From assembly GCF_902686445.1 (NCBI RefSeq), contig NC_062214.1, positions 90,314,738 to 90,378,737 on the forward strand: 64,000 nt of DNA, in the 5' to 3' direction. The stretch's first letter is position 1. Each line of letters opens with the position of its first letter. The stretch comes from Sciurus carolinensis. Its lineage: Eukaryota; Chordata; Mammalia; Rodentia; Sciuridae. Below the pieces are notes generated by a model. That model saw nothing but the letters and a program-made list of their open reading frames with translations, was not told the DNA's origin and ran no database searches. Made by a program: the position numbers and the translations under genes. Positions 10,927 to 21,552 of the stretch are shown here, piece by piece.

Positions 10927-11447
10927 AAAGAATTATTCTTAAAACTCAAAATCAATCACTTTAATCCACTTAAAAAGTCAAACACTCATTTTCTATAGCT
11001 GTGAGGATAAAATCCAAACTAATGAAGTTTCAAGGATCTCTAGCACTCCAGGTTCATCTCTTACCATTCTATACCTCATTCTCTAGTCATAGTGAACTTA
11101 CTTATAGTTCTTCTATGCTCCAATAATACTTTTACCACTGAGCCTTTGATTATGCTAATCTCTGCCTCAAACACATCTTCTGCCCTCTATTATCATCTGT
11201 CAAACTCCTGCTTATCCTTTGAATTTCTTTAAACATCACAGAGATTAAAGATAACTTTCACATGCTTAGGGAGATTTTCCCTGGTCCTACGCTATTCTAT
11301 ACCAGGTACCACTGTTATGTGCACCCATAAAAACTCAAAATCAATCATTTCAATTTTGATCTAGTAACCCATTCGTCTGTTTCCCCCATTACAATATAAA
11401 CTCTACAGGGCAGTGACCATGACTGTCTTCTTCAGCTCTTCTTCCTT

Positions 11448-11649
11448 TTTTGGGGGTACTGGGGATCAAAGTCAAGGGTGTGCAATCACTGAACTACCTC
11501 CCCATCCCTTTTATTTTTTATTTTGATAGAGTCTCACTAAATTGCTTACAGCCTTGATAAATTTCTGAGTCTGGCTTGAAACTTGGGATTCTCCTGCCTC
11601 AGTCTCCCAAATTGCTGGGATTACAGGCATGGATCAAGGTGCCAGGCTC
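11448..11649 (-). mobile_element. B1-dID SINE in L2
   Basis: Reverse ID 'ggtactggggatcaaagtcaagggtgtgc', then reverse B1 'gatagagtctcactaaattgctt' to 'aaggtgccaggctc'. Confidence 0.88.
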
Positions 11650-11958
11650 TTCTTCTGTGAAGCGTCTGTTCATATCCTTAGCCCATTTGTTGATTGGGTT
11701 ATTTGTATTCTTGGTGTAGAGTTTTTTGAGTTCTTTATATATTCTGGAAATTAGTGATCTATCTGAAGTATGAGTGGCAAAGATTTTCTCCCACTCTGTA
11801 GGCTTTCTCTTCGCATTGCTGATAGTTTCCTTTGCTGAGAGAAAGCTATTTAGTTTGAATCTACCCCAGTTATTGATTCTTGCTTTTATTTCTTATGATA
11901 TGGGATTCCTGTTAAGGAAGTCTGATCCTAAGCCAACAAGTTGAAGCAGGCTCAACTC
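11650..11958 (-). mobile_element. L1 ORF2 C-terminal fragment
   Basis: Antisense L1: 'gaagcgtctgttcatatccttagcccatttgttgattgggtt', 'ttttctcccactctgtaggctttctc' and 'agctatttagtttgaatctaccccagttattgattcttgctttt'. These match the end of ORF2 in reverse. It lies inside the L2 region, directly after a SINE. Confidence 0.9.
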
Positions 11959-11959
11959 T

Positions 11960-12068
11960 TTTTTTTTTTTTTTAATCTTTATTTTTTTATGTGGTGCAGA
12001 GAATCAAACCCAGTGCCTCACACATGCTAGTGGAGTGCTCTACCACTGAGCCACAACCCTAGTCCTCA
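11960..12068 (-). mobile_element. ID SINE (tailed type, tail degraded)
   Basis: Poly(T), 'tctttatttttttatgtggtgc', then a reverse ID ending 'gagccacaaccctagtcc'. Flanks 'ctcaactct' are duplicated. Confidence 0.88.
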
Positions 12069-12296
12069 ACTCTGTATTCTAAGTACCAACAGAGAACATG
12101 TCACGTGGTAGTTACTAAGTATTTGCTGGATAAACTAAATGAGTATCTACAAATCTGAATAGCTTGAATAGGATAGCCCTCCAACCTGTAAGTTCAGAGT
12201 AATTAATAATTTAATTATAAAGCATCCTAAGTAGGATTTGTTGAATCAGAGAGAATTTTTAAATCAGCTGATGCTATTGTTAAAACAAGAAGTTTA

Positions 12297-12528
12297 AATT
12301 GGGTACAGAGGCACACACCTGTAATCCCAAAGACTCAGGAACCTGAAGCAGGGGGATCACAGGTTCCAGGCCAGCCTCAGCAATTTAGCAAGGTCCTAAA
12401 CAACTTGGTGACACCATGTCTCAACATATAAAATAAAAAGAGTAGGGGAGATGGCTCAGTGGTCAAGGGTCCCTAGGTTCAATTCCTGGTACCATAAATA
12501 AATAAAATAAAAAATAAATAAATAAATA
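12297..12528 (+). mobile_element. B1-dID SINE
   Basis: 'ggcacacacctgtaatcccaaagactcagg' to 'ctaggttcaattcctggtaccataaataaataaa'. The tail is a run of AAAT units. Confidence 0.88.
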
Positions 12529-12731
12529 AGGCCAGGAGTCACGGTACATGCCTGTAATTTCAGCGGCTCAGAATGCTGAGGCAGGAGGACAGCAATTTCA
12601 AAGTCTCAGCAACTTAGCAAGACCTGAGCAACTTAGTGAGACCCTGTCTCAAAATAAAAAGTAAAAATGGGCTAGGGATATGCTCAGTGGTTAAGTGCCC
12701 CTAGATTCAATCCCTGGTACCAAAAATAAAT
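12529..12731 (+). mobile_element. B1-dID SINE, tandem with previous
   Basis: Begins 'ggccaggagtcacggtacatgcctgtaatttcag' directly after the previous tail. ID half 'gggctagggatatgctcagtggttaagtgcccc'. Confidence 0.88.
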
Positions 12732-12732
12732 G

Positions 12733-12815
12733 GGGTTGGGGCTGAAGCTCAATGGTAGAGGGCTTGCCTAGTATACATAAAGCCCTGGGTCTAATCCAGC
12801 ACCACAAAAACAAAC
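12733..12815 (+). mobile_element. ID SINE, third in tandem
   Basis: 'gggttggggctgaagctcaatggtagagggcttgcctagt' ending 'agcaccacaaaaacaaac'. Three same-strand SINEs abut here. Confidence 0.85.
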
Positions 12816-13089
12816 ATATAAACAATAAATGAATGTTTCCAAGACAGAGAGGAAGGAGGAGATAAAACTGATATAATACAAGAGACTACTGGAACCTGGC
12901 GCAAATTTATCATCACAATCACCCTGACAGTTGATAAATCAGCTTAGACTTATCATTCAGTACCTGTAAAATGAACTCTGGAAATGCTTCTTGAAAGATA
13001 CAGAAGCACATAAGTAGGATAAATGCAATTATAAGGAATTATATCTAAGAGAAGGTCACTATGAACATATTTTTTAAAATATAATTTAA

Positions 13090-13275
13090 GCCAGGTTTTA
13101 AGCCAAGATAATTTAATTACAGGCACACACCTGTAATTCCAGCTACTAGGGAGGCTGAGGCAAGAGGATTGAAAGTTCAAGGTCAACCTGGGCAACTTTA
13201 ACAAAATCATGTATCAAAAAATATTTTTTTAAAGGGCTGGGAATGTAGCTCAGAGGCCTAACATGGGCAACATTC
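13090..13275 (+). mobile_element. B1-dID SINE, damaged
   Basis: B1 'caggcacacacctgtaattccagctactagggaggctgaggc' has a disturbed 5' end; only the first third of the ID follows. Confidence 0.75.
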
Positions 13276-13356
13276 AAAAGAAAAAAATAATAAAGGTAAT
13301 TTAATTTTACTGTGGAGTCAGTTTATACTAGACACCACATTAAAATCTAAGTTTCT

Positions 13357-13486
13357 GGGGCTGGAGTTGTGGCTCAGTGGTAGAGCGCTTGCTTTTAGTA
13401 CATGTGATGCACTGTGTTTGATCCTCAGCACCACATAAAAATAAATAAATAAAATAAAAGTACTGTGTTCACCTACAACTAAACAT
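13357..13486 (+). mobile_element. tailed ID SINE
   Basis: ID body 'ggggctggagttgtggctcagtggtagagcgcttgc', then AAATAAATAAATAAAAT and 'agtactgtgttcacctacaactaaa'. Confidence 0.9.
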
Positions 13487-13506
13487 ATATATATATATAT
13501 ATATAA
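13483..13506. repeat. (TA)n microsatellite
   Basis: About eleven TA units grown from the tail of the preceding SINE. Confidence 0.9.
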
Positions 13507-14403
13507 ATATAAAAGATTATCTAAAATTCTATCATCTCTTGCTATCAGAATCTGAACTATCCTGATCTCAAAATCTAGACAAAATCATCCCTAGTGGGTG
13601 TTAAACTAGACATTTGTTATTTTTCTGACCAACAGGAAGCAGGTAGGTAGTAAGGAAAGCACTAAGATGTGTTTGTTGTTAAAAGCAAACCATCAAAATT
13701 TATATTCAAGCATTCATTCCTCACTAGCCCAAAGCCTAACCCTACTACCTCTTACCACTACCTTTTGAATACCTCTTAGGCTGCTTTCCAGTTGTAATTC
13801 AATAAGCTTTCATTAGTATCAAAGCTCTATGGGAGAGATTAAAATGTGATCTGCCTGGTCCTTTTCTCCTGTTTTGGGTCATTAGATATGAAACAGGAAG
13901 AAAGGTGGAATATGACTAGGGAACAAGAGTCAAGAAGAAATCTGAAAATTTTAGTCAAATATGAAAATGTCATTTGGCATTATTCTCCCACTATTGTTCT
14001 ATGCTTTTTCCTACTTTGAATGCCACCTCAAGTAACTGAGTACAAACTAGAGCCAGTCCTAACTCAGCTTCTAAACGACAGTCAGTCTTAGCCTCTGTGA
14101 CATGAGGGCATTCACCTACTTAGTTATAGGGATATGATTAGAGGGTTGGGAGGTGACATTAAGTCTCCTCTGTTCTTACCTCCCACCCCAACCCCAACTT
14201 TTGAAAAGCAGCTCCATTTCACAAATGCTGAGGGGCAAACACCAAGAGCTTCTCAACTCAATAAGCTCAGAATTTCTATTTCTGGGAGTTTTGTCCCAGC
14301 TAAACTGCTTCCCAGGGAGAGGCAAACTGCATATTTCTTTGCCCTCAGTGATGCTGTCTTGGCCTATATCCAGAGTCATTTTTACTCATTTCTTCAACAC
14401 AGA
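13507..14403. other. intron 2, nothing recognised
   Basis: No repeat recognised. Three short overlapping frames at 14.13-14.43 kb on both strands show no family resemblance. Confidence 0.5.
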
Positions 14404-14490
14404 GGTTAGGGATATAACTCAGTAGCAACACACTTGCTTAGCACACACAAGGCCCCAAGTTCAACCTTTGGCACCAAAACAACAATAACA
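14404..14490 (+). mobile_element. ID SINE, diverged
   Basis: 'gttagggatataactcagtagcaacacacttgcttagc' ending 'ggcaccaaaacaacaataac'. Confidence 0.75.
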
Positions 14491-14887
14491 AAGCCAAGGA
14501 AAGCAGTCCTTCAACATGAAAACCTCTGTCTCTCCAGTCCATTTAGGCAAATGCAGTATCTTGTCCAAGAGTAGCCACTAATACACAGCCAAAAGTATAA
14601 CAGTAGCACCAAGCTTTCAAATGCAGTATACAATCCACAGCAGTGTCATCTTCAAGTAGTGGGTAGCAGCAATTCTGACCTGAGTACACCCTCATTGTCA
14701 AAAGTAGTACAGTGGTCTTGACAATGTTGTGCCCAGAATGTAACCAATGACAAAAGTAAAACATATAAAAACAAATACTACTTTTAAATACTTTCAATTG
14801 GGGCAAATGGAGAAGCCCATCCTAAACCTGCATAAATATATCTGTTTAAGACAACAACAACTATAAAAATGAGTTTATAACTATTAA
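14491..14887. other. intron 2, nothing recognised
   Basis: Unassigned sequence; possibly old retro-sequence. Confidence 0.4.
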
Positions 14888-15062
14888 AGTAGCTGGGCAT
14901 GGTGGTACAGGTCTGTAATCCCAACAACTTGGGAGGCTGAGGCAGGAGGATGGCAAGTTGGAGGCCAGACAAAATTAAAAAAATAAATATAAGGGCTGGG
15001 GATAGAGTTCAGTGATAAAGTGCCCGTGGGTTCAATCTCCAGAATCAATCAATAAGTAAAAG
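14888..15062 (+). mobile_element. B1-dID SINE, internal deletion
   Basis: 'gtagctgggcatggtggtacaggtctgtaatcccaac' and an ID half are present. The end of the B1 ('cagcctcagcaacttagc...') is deleted. Confidence 0.85.
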
Positions 15063-15270
15063 TAAGCCTCATATGGTGGCAGACATCTTTAATCCCACCT
15101 ATTAGGAAGGCTGAGATAGGAAGATTGCAAATTTGAGGCCAGCCCTGGCTCAGCAAGACCCTGTTTCAAAATAAAAGATAAAAAGGGCTATGGATGTAGC
15201 TCAGTGGTAGAGCACCCTGCTTCTGGATTCAATCCCCAGTACCACAAAAACAAAACAAAAAAACCCACAA
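15063..15270 (+). mobile_element. B1-dID SINE
   Basis: Follows head-to-tail: 'atatggtggcagacatctttaatcccacctattagg' to 'attcaatccccagtaccac' plus an AAAAC tail. Confidence 0.85.
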
Positions 15271-15321
15271 TGGGATAAAAAGGCATGGTTTAGAGTCTAC
15301 TGAATGTCAGAGAAAGAAAGC

Positions 15322-15925
15322 GAAGCCAGGTGTGGCTGCTCAAGAGGCAAGAGGCTGAGGCAGGAGGATCGACCGTTCAAAGCCACCCTCAGCAATTTAG
15401 TGAGGACCTAAGCAATTTAAAAAACAAGACCCTGTCTCAAAAGAAAAAGGGATGGGGATGTGACTCAATGGTTAAGTGCCTGTTATGGTTTAGATGTAAT
15501 GTCCCCCAAAAGTTCACGTGTGTGACAATGCAAGGTTTGGAGAAATGATTGGGCTCTACGAGTCTTAAACCTATCAGTGAATTAATCCCTGATGAGATTA
15601 ATTGAAGTGGTAGGGTATGGCTGGAGGAGGTGGGAATTGGGGCGTGGCTTTGGGGCATAAATTCCTATGGATACCTCTCTCTCTGCTTCCTGATCATCTT
15701 GTGAGTGCTTCCCTCTGTCACACTCTTACACCATGATGTCCTGCCTCACCTTGAGCCCGAGGAATGGAGTCGGCTGTCTATGGACTAAGACTTCTGAAAC
15801 CCTGAGCCCTTAAATTTTTCTTCCCTAAAATTGTTCTGGTCAGATCTTTTAGTTGCAGTGGTGAAAAAGTTGATTAAAACACCACCTCTGAGTTCAAATC
15901 CTGGTACCAAAATTTAAAAAAAAAA
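15322..15925 (+). mobile_element. B1-dID SINE split by an LTR
   Basis: The first part (15322-15480) stops inside the ID half at 'actcaatggttaagtgcc'. The expected continuation, 'cctctgagttcaaatcctggtacc', resumes at about 15885 after the LTR. The SINE is therefore older than the LTR insertion. Confidence 0.85.
15481..15881 (+). mobile_element. MaLR-like solo LTR
   Basis: Begins 'tgttatggtttagatgtaatgtcccccaaaagttcacgtgtg', the start typical of ERVL-MaLR LTRs. It carries 'gaggtgggaattggggcgtgg', 'atgatgtcctgcctcaccttgagccc' and 'gactaagacttctgaaaccctgagccc', and ends 'gattaaaaca'. No internal retroviral sequence is present. A 5-bp duplication is not convincing. Confidence 0.78.
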
Positions 15926-16539
15926 AAAAATAGGAAAGAAAATGAGAGGAGCCTCAAAGGAGCTACCAAATGCACTGGGCCTAAGAAAGAGAAACTAGGA
16001 TCAGGAATATTTATGTTGTTGTTCATTCTGTCTGCAGGATGACTCAAGGGTAAAACCTGATATTATCACATAAAAAGAGTTTTATTTCTTCAGTGACCAA
16101 GGGAATCTAAAGAGAAGGGATTTGTAAGTACTGAGGAACATGAAGGTTGAAATTGAAAAGTAAATACTATGGATTCTATAAATGGACATGTAAATTTCCA
16201 CTAACAAGATAATCGGAATTCTAAGACTTCCTCTTCTGTCATAAAATACTTTTGAACCATGAATAGCCAACTGGGTAAATACATTTACCATAATAAATTC
16301 AACTATATGTAGCTGGCAAAAATAAAAGAGAGAACAATGTGAACAGAATGGGTCTTACAACAACTCTAACTTGTTGAGTATATGCTCTGGAGAGAGCCAG
16401 AGATGGGACACTTAAACAGTGTATTTATTTAATCTAGTTTCTATTTCCATGCACTTCTCATAGCATAAGCATTTCACTAAGCTTAGGATAAATTCTAGTA
16501 TTTAAAAATACATATTTTTCATTAATACAGTTTTTTTTA
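15926..16539. other. intron 2, nothing recognised
   Basis: AT-rich unassigned sequence. Confidence 0.45.
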
Positions 16540-16652
16540 AGATGGACACAATACTGTTAATTAATTTATTTTTATGTGGTGCTGAGGCTCAAATGCAGTG
16601 CCTCACGTGAGCTAGGCAAGAACTCTACCACTGAGCTACAATCCTAGCCCTC
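16540..16652 (-). mobile_element. tailed ID SINE
   Basis: 'agatggacacaatactgttaattaatttatttttatgtggtgc' then reverse ID to 'ctacaatcctagccc'. Confidence 0.88.
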
Positions 16653-16689
16653 AATATAGTTCTTAAACACAATCCAACTTTCTTTTTTA

Positions 16690-16827
16690 AATATCTATTT
16701 TTTCACTTTAGATGGACATGATATCTTTATTTTATTTATTTATCTTTATGTGGTGCTGAGGATCAGAACCCAGTGCCTCACACATGCTAAGCAAGTGCTC
16801 TACCACTAAACTACAACTCTAGCCCAC
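16690..16827 (-). mobile_element. tailed ID SINE
   Basis: 'tttagatggacatgatatctttattttatttatttatctttatgtggtgc' then reverse ID to 'ctacaactctagccc'. It is a second copy 40 bases from the last. Confidence 0.9.
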
Positions 16828-17859
16828 AATTCCAAAGTTTCTATGAAGTCTTCAACTTAAGAAACAATTTCAATGCCAGAGAAAAGAATCAGTTGTTTGA
16901 ATTTATAGCCAACATGGCGTCACCCTAAATAATTCTGAAGAGTAGTTTCTGGTTGAGAGCTTTACACTTTGGCTTTAAAATCTGATCTCTGTAAAAGACG
17001 GGAAAAGAAAGGAGAGATAACAGAATAACAAAAGAAAATTTCTCAGTCTCTTTCTGAAATTGAAATTAGCAGTCATCTTGTTTGATTTCAAATCCCTACA
17101 CCCTAAATACAAGCACATATGTATAAGCAAAATGAAAAAATGCCTTATGGCATATTTTTTCTAAAATAGACACTCTACCAGATGTTTAGAAATCTGCATA
17201 GGGATTGAGTTAAGATGTAGTCTAATATGGTGTATATAAATGTGCAGTCACTTTGTATGATGACTTTTCCCCCCACATTTGCCAATTTTTCATCTTACTC
17301 AGTGGTATATACATTGGAGATACTCCAAAACCTAAAGAAGATCTCCAAGTGTAGGTTAATATAAACTCTGAGAGTAAAGGTAATATATGTATTAGAACTA
17401 AAAATCAAGTTTTATATTTCATTACGAGAATAATAATTTTGGCCAAAATTGGTCATCCTACAATGTTGGTAAGAGAGTTCACAGTATATTCAAGTATGTG
17501 TTCATCTCTAATAACAATTAGCATTCTGAATACTTTTCCTTAAGTATGAGACTTAAAATATCAGCATGTAATACTTTATACCCAAAAACATTTAATTCTC
17601 TTCTTGACTTCAAAGAAACTATGTTTCTTAAAAACAACATTAAAGAACTAAGAAACAGAGTTTTCTGCTATTTCTGTACAGTAATGTTTCTGTGAGGTGA
17701 AACAGCATGTTTCATTTAAATGTGTCTAGCAGCAGACTCAGGAATAAGGTCTTTTATGCATAGCAGCATTACTTTACTTTGGAATGTCATGAATTTTCAG
17801 AAAAATAGGAATGCCTTTGTCAACATAAACACAGAAATACATTCGTAAACCAATCAGAA
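16828..17859. other. repeat-poor stretch of intron 2
   Basis: About 1 kb, AT-rich, with no SINE or recognised repeat. Confidence 0.5.
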
Positions 17860-18037
17860 ATAGGTGTGGTGGCACACAGTGTAATCCCAGCAACTAGGGA
17901 GGCCGAGGCAGGAGGATTCAAAATTTGTGGCCAACTTGGGAAACTTAGTGAGACTTTGACTCAAAACAAAAAATAAAAGGGATGAAGATGTAGTTTAGTG
18001 GTAGAGCACTCTTGGGTCCAATCCCCAGTATACACAG
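17860..18037 (+). mobile_element. B1-dID SINE
   Basis: 'ataggtgtggtggcacacagtgtaatcccagcaactaggg' to 'gtccaatccccagtatac'. Confidence 0.88.
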
Positions 18038-18484
18038 CAAAACATCACAACCACCACGACAACAAATAAAAAACAACAAGAAAAGAAACTGCTTTTGGAT
18101 TAGCAAGAAATTTTGATTATCCAAATCTGTCTTCTGCTCTACTAAACTACATGAGGTGGGGGGGATGACAAAAACAACCAAGTTACCTATTTATGATAAA
18201 TAGATCTTGTCATGAAAATTTTCCTAAAAAATTCTGGAACAATATTTTAAAACTAAATCATAAATGTTAATATAGATGCTATACCTTAAAGGCTTATAAT
18301 TGTCCAAAATTCAATAATTAGTTCTCCTAATTAAGAGGAAATTGAGAAGTCAGGGTCATTATAGCTCTCTTCCTAAATGACTGACCCCAACAGAAGCTAG
18401 TTGAACAGCATAGTTTGAACAATGAAAAAAAGAGAGTTGGAGAACCCTGAGCATATGACATAAAACCCTTAAGAATCACATGAT
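18038..18484. other. intron 2, nothing recognised
   Basis: Unassigned. Confidence 0.45.
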
Positions 18485-18660
18485 GCCAGCTGTGGTGGTA
18501 CTCCCTTGTAATCCCAACAATTTAGGAAGCTGAGGCAAGAGGATCATAAATTTGAGGCCAGTGTGGGCACCTTTAGAGAAACCTTGTCTCAAAAATAAAA
18601 TGGATTGGGGATGTAGCTAGGTGGAAAAGTGCACCTGGGTTCAATCCCCAGTAACTAATA
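18485..18660 (+). mobile_element. B1-dID SINE
   Basis: 'gccagctgtggtggtactcccttgtaatcccaacaatttagg' to 'gggttcaatccccagtaact'. Confidence 0.88.
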
Positions 18661-19190
18661 CATACACTCCCTCCCCCAAAGAAGTATCTTAATCCTCATT
18701 CTTCTCCTGACTGCTCAGGCTACCTGTGCTAATAATCCCCTCAAAGGGCTCTTGCACTCTACAAGGATTAGCAGAGAAACAAAAAACTTCCTAAACCAAA
18801 AGCAATCATATTATCTCCCCCTCATATCTTAGGAAAATAATTCAGAAGGAACTGATTAAACATCAAAGGAACTGATTTTTGTGGAAAATGGTTTAGCAAG
18901 AGTAGTGGTTCTTCAACCTGAGATCAGTCCCTCTACCTAAAGGAGTTCAATAAACACTAACCTATCAATTAAATAATAAAAATCTCAAACCTCAATGGTT
19001 GTAAATGCTCTGAATCAATCTCTCCTTTTAAGCCTTCCTGGAAATCAGAAGGAGTTGGAATATTATCATAAATTCATATTTGCCAAAGACTTCAAGGAGT
19101 AAAATGAAGAATTCTTCAAAATGAAGTCTCTTATTAAAGATATCTTTTTTCCTTAATTTCACTATGACTGTGCACCTCACTAGGTTCAAG
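18661..19190. other. intron 2, nothing recognised
   Basis: Unassigned. A scrap of antisense B1 ('catgcctcagcctctcaagtagctgggact') follows at about 19198-19228. Confidence 0.45.
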
Positions 19191-19235
19191 GTATCCCATG
19201 CCTCAGCCTCTCAAGTAGCTGGGACTGTACTGTGC

Positions 19236-19365
19236 TGAAGTATCTAGGCACCATGCTGAGTGCTTAACGTTCTTAATCCTCACAATAACCATAAGAGGTC
19301 AGTGTTATTACTCCCACATTACAGATAAAATTGTGAAGCTTAGAAAGGGTAAATAATTTAAATAT
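19236..19365 (-). mobile_element. MIR SINE
   Basis: 'taggcaccatgctgagtgcttaacgttcttaatcctcacaataaccataagaggt' and 'ttacagataaaattgtgaagcttagaaagggtaaat', reading as antisense MIR. Confidence 0.75.
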
Positions 19366-19663
19366 CTCTTCTGCTTTCAAAGTCCCAAAATCTTAGATAC
19401 TCCTTCCAGTTTTAGGTTATCTGTCAGTTTGTCCCTAAAGAGTAAAAATATATCTGGTCATCAAAGAAAAAAGAATCACACCTACTATCCACGGTTACTT
19501 TTCATTCCTTAAAATTTCTGATAAAATTTATTTTCAGTTTTAAGACAGAAAGGTGCTCTACAATACTGGATCTGAAACTTCAGTGTGTCACAAACAAAAG
19601 AGCAAATGTAAATTGCTGGGTCTCAAGTCTAAAATTTCTGTTTTGGGGACCTGGAATGAGTTC

Positions 19664-19737
19664 TTAGATTTGAATTTTTTTTTTTTTTAAACGTACTATA
19701 GGGCTTATTTATTTACTTTCATTTAGATTTGAATTTT
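19664..19737 (-). mobile_element. micro retro-insertion with 15-bp TSD
   Basis: Perfect direct repeat ttagatttgaatttt (19664-19678 and 19723-19737) around a 44-bp insert. The insert starts with poly(T), so it lies antisense, and contains 'aaacgtactatagggctt'. The source RNA is not recognised. Confidence 0.75.
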
Positions 19738-20231
19738 AACAAATTCTCAGACATGTTGATATTACAAGGCGTACTGTTGTATAACATAGGAAAAGGAAGT
19801 AGTTCCCTCTCACGTAAGCTACCAACTCATGTAAAAACACTTCTCTATAGTACTTTCAACAACAAACCCACTTAGGGCTTAAAAATACCTCCAGAACCTA
19901 AATGCTAAAAATTCTTTTTTTTTTTTTTCCCCTCCAACTTTGCAAAGGCTATAATGGCACTATTAACATTAAGGTGGTAGAAATTCAGACAATGAAAAAT
20001 TACAGACAGAATGTATGTAGGTAGAATCTGCCCAAGTCTTCTACCACTCCTATTTTACTACTAAGAAGTCTTCCCTTTGGTATTCTAGGGCGAGAGAAGC
20101 CAAAAGAAAAAGGAAGTAGATTGTAATACCAATTCCCCCAAAAGACAGGCTTTTAAAATAAAATAAAAGTTTGCTCTATAAAGAGGAAAACCCCCCTTCT
20201 GTTTCTCTTTTGTTACATTGTCCTGCATCTC
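19738..20231. other. intron 2, nothing recognised
   Basis: Unassigned. Confidence 0.45.
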
Positions 20232-20309
20232 AAAAGAACTATTCCTGGGCAGGAGGGCGGGGTTGGCCTGCGTTGTGGCGCAGTGAGAAAATAAAAAAAA
20301 GAACTATTC
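20232..20309 (+). mobile_element. micro retro-insertion with 13-bp TSD
   Basis: Direct repeat aaaagaactattc (20232-20244 and 20297-20309) around a 52-bp insert. The insert is GC-rich, unlike its surroundings ('gggcggggttggcctgcg', 'ttgtggcgcagtgag'), and ends in an A-rich tail. The parent RNA is unknown; it could be a 3' end of an mRNA or of a small RNA. Confidence 0.75.
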
Positions 20310-21552
20310 TTCTTCAGAGTGAACAAAGTCTATACTTTTTTAGGTAGCTTAAGTATTGATTATGCGAATGTCACCTAAGATGAATGACTTCAGGGAAAAG
20401 AATGTTAAAGATGTCTCCTCAGTCAGCCAGGAAAGCTTCTCATATGGGTGCTCTCAACCATGACTAAACTGAACTGAGAGAAATATATTTTAAAATATTA
20501 ATATGGTCTGGCACCTTCCTGATGCTAATGCTTCCAGGCCCATTCCGATGGCACAACTGGGAAATTAACTGAAGAGAAAAGCAATCTTCCCCGCTCTCTA
20601 CTTTCAGATGTCCCTCCTCCCTAGCTAGCTTTGCTATGCACAGACTCCTTCTATAGATACACAGAGATAAAACAGGCTCACACACACAAATAACTCTCTG
20701 CAGGAACTCAAAATCAAAGCCTAACCCCATGGTTTTTAAGTGAGCAAGTCCAATTTCCTTCTTTGTAGCTTTTGACACATGCTGGCTAGGAGCCGTCTGG
20801 AGTTTTTCTGCCTTGTTCCTGCACCAGAAGGCTCTGCACTGCAGGTCAGGGGATGATAAGGAAATGAACAGTGTAATTTCCAAGGCCTCTGAACACGGCC
20901 CTGTCAGCAGCTCTGGAGGCAGGTTACTCAAGCATAGCTTGAAGAGTGCAAACCACAGAGAGGAGGGCTCAGCCAGCCAGCAGTGGCAGGATCTCAGCTG
21001 TGTATGTTACTGTCATCTCCAGCCTGAAAGCCCAAGTCCTGCTGCCTCTGGATAGCTCTGCTGGTGAAAGCTCTTATACCCAAATGGAAAATACACAAGT
21101 TCACACTAGGGGAGCAAAATTAAGAACTAGGGCTTAAGACTTTCCATGTATTCTTGTGTAAAAACAAAAACATTTAGTGTTCTTTCAATGTCCCTAAGAT
21201 TGCATATGCTGGCAAACCCACAGTAACAGCCATCCAACCTACTCCAGGGATGGAGCCAAAAAGTAAACTTAATTCATATGACATCTGAAATTCAATAAGA
21301 CCACTTTAATATCCTCTAAAGCCTATTTTTGGTCTTTCCCCCTCTTCTAACTATAAATACCAGGGACTATAGAACATCATCAATATGCAAATTTCCCAAC
21401 CCAGTTTTGGAACTTGTAAGCACAGTACTGACGATCTTATCCAACATGTTTTTTATCTTTTTATACTGGGCTTCCTGTATAGTGGAATGTCGTTATATTT
21501 TAGTCCATTATTGCCTAAGATAGACAAAGACATTTTAATTCAAACTGTTTTT
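20310..21552. other. repeat-free block in intron 2
   Basis: About 1.2 kb without any recognised mobile element, with more balanced base composition at 20.5-21.1 kb than around it. A 155-codon open frame on the minus strand (20464-20931) has no family features. It could be a conserved non-coding element; no splice or promoter evidence for an exon. Confidence 0.45.

Larger units (their letters stand above)
9970..12150 (+). mobile_element. L2 LINE mosaic
   Basis: Two successive sense L2 segments. The first (about 9970-10480) is a 3' end with 'ctagactgtatgctccaagaagg'. The second (10490-12150) carries ORF2-derived blocks: 'aaacctgggcatgactcctgacttctttctc', 'ggataaaatccaaactaatgaa' and 'agattttccctggtcc'. 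It ends with the L2 terminus 'aagtatttgctggataaactaaatgag'. Four SINEs and an antisense L1 piece are inserted. It is non-functional. Confidence 0.75.
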
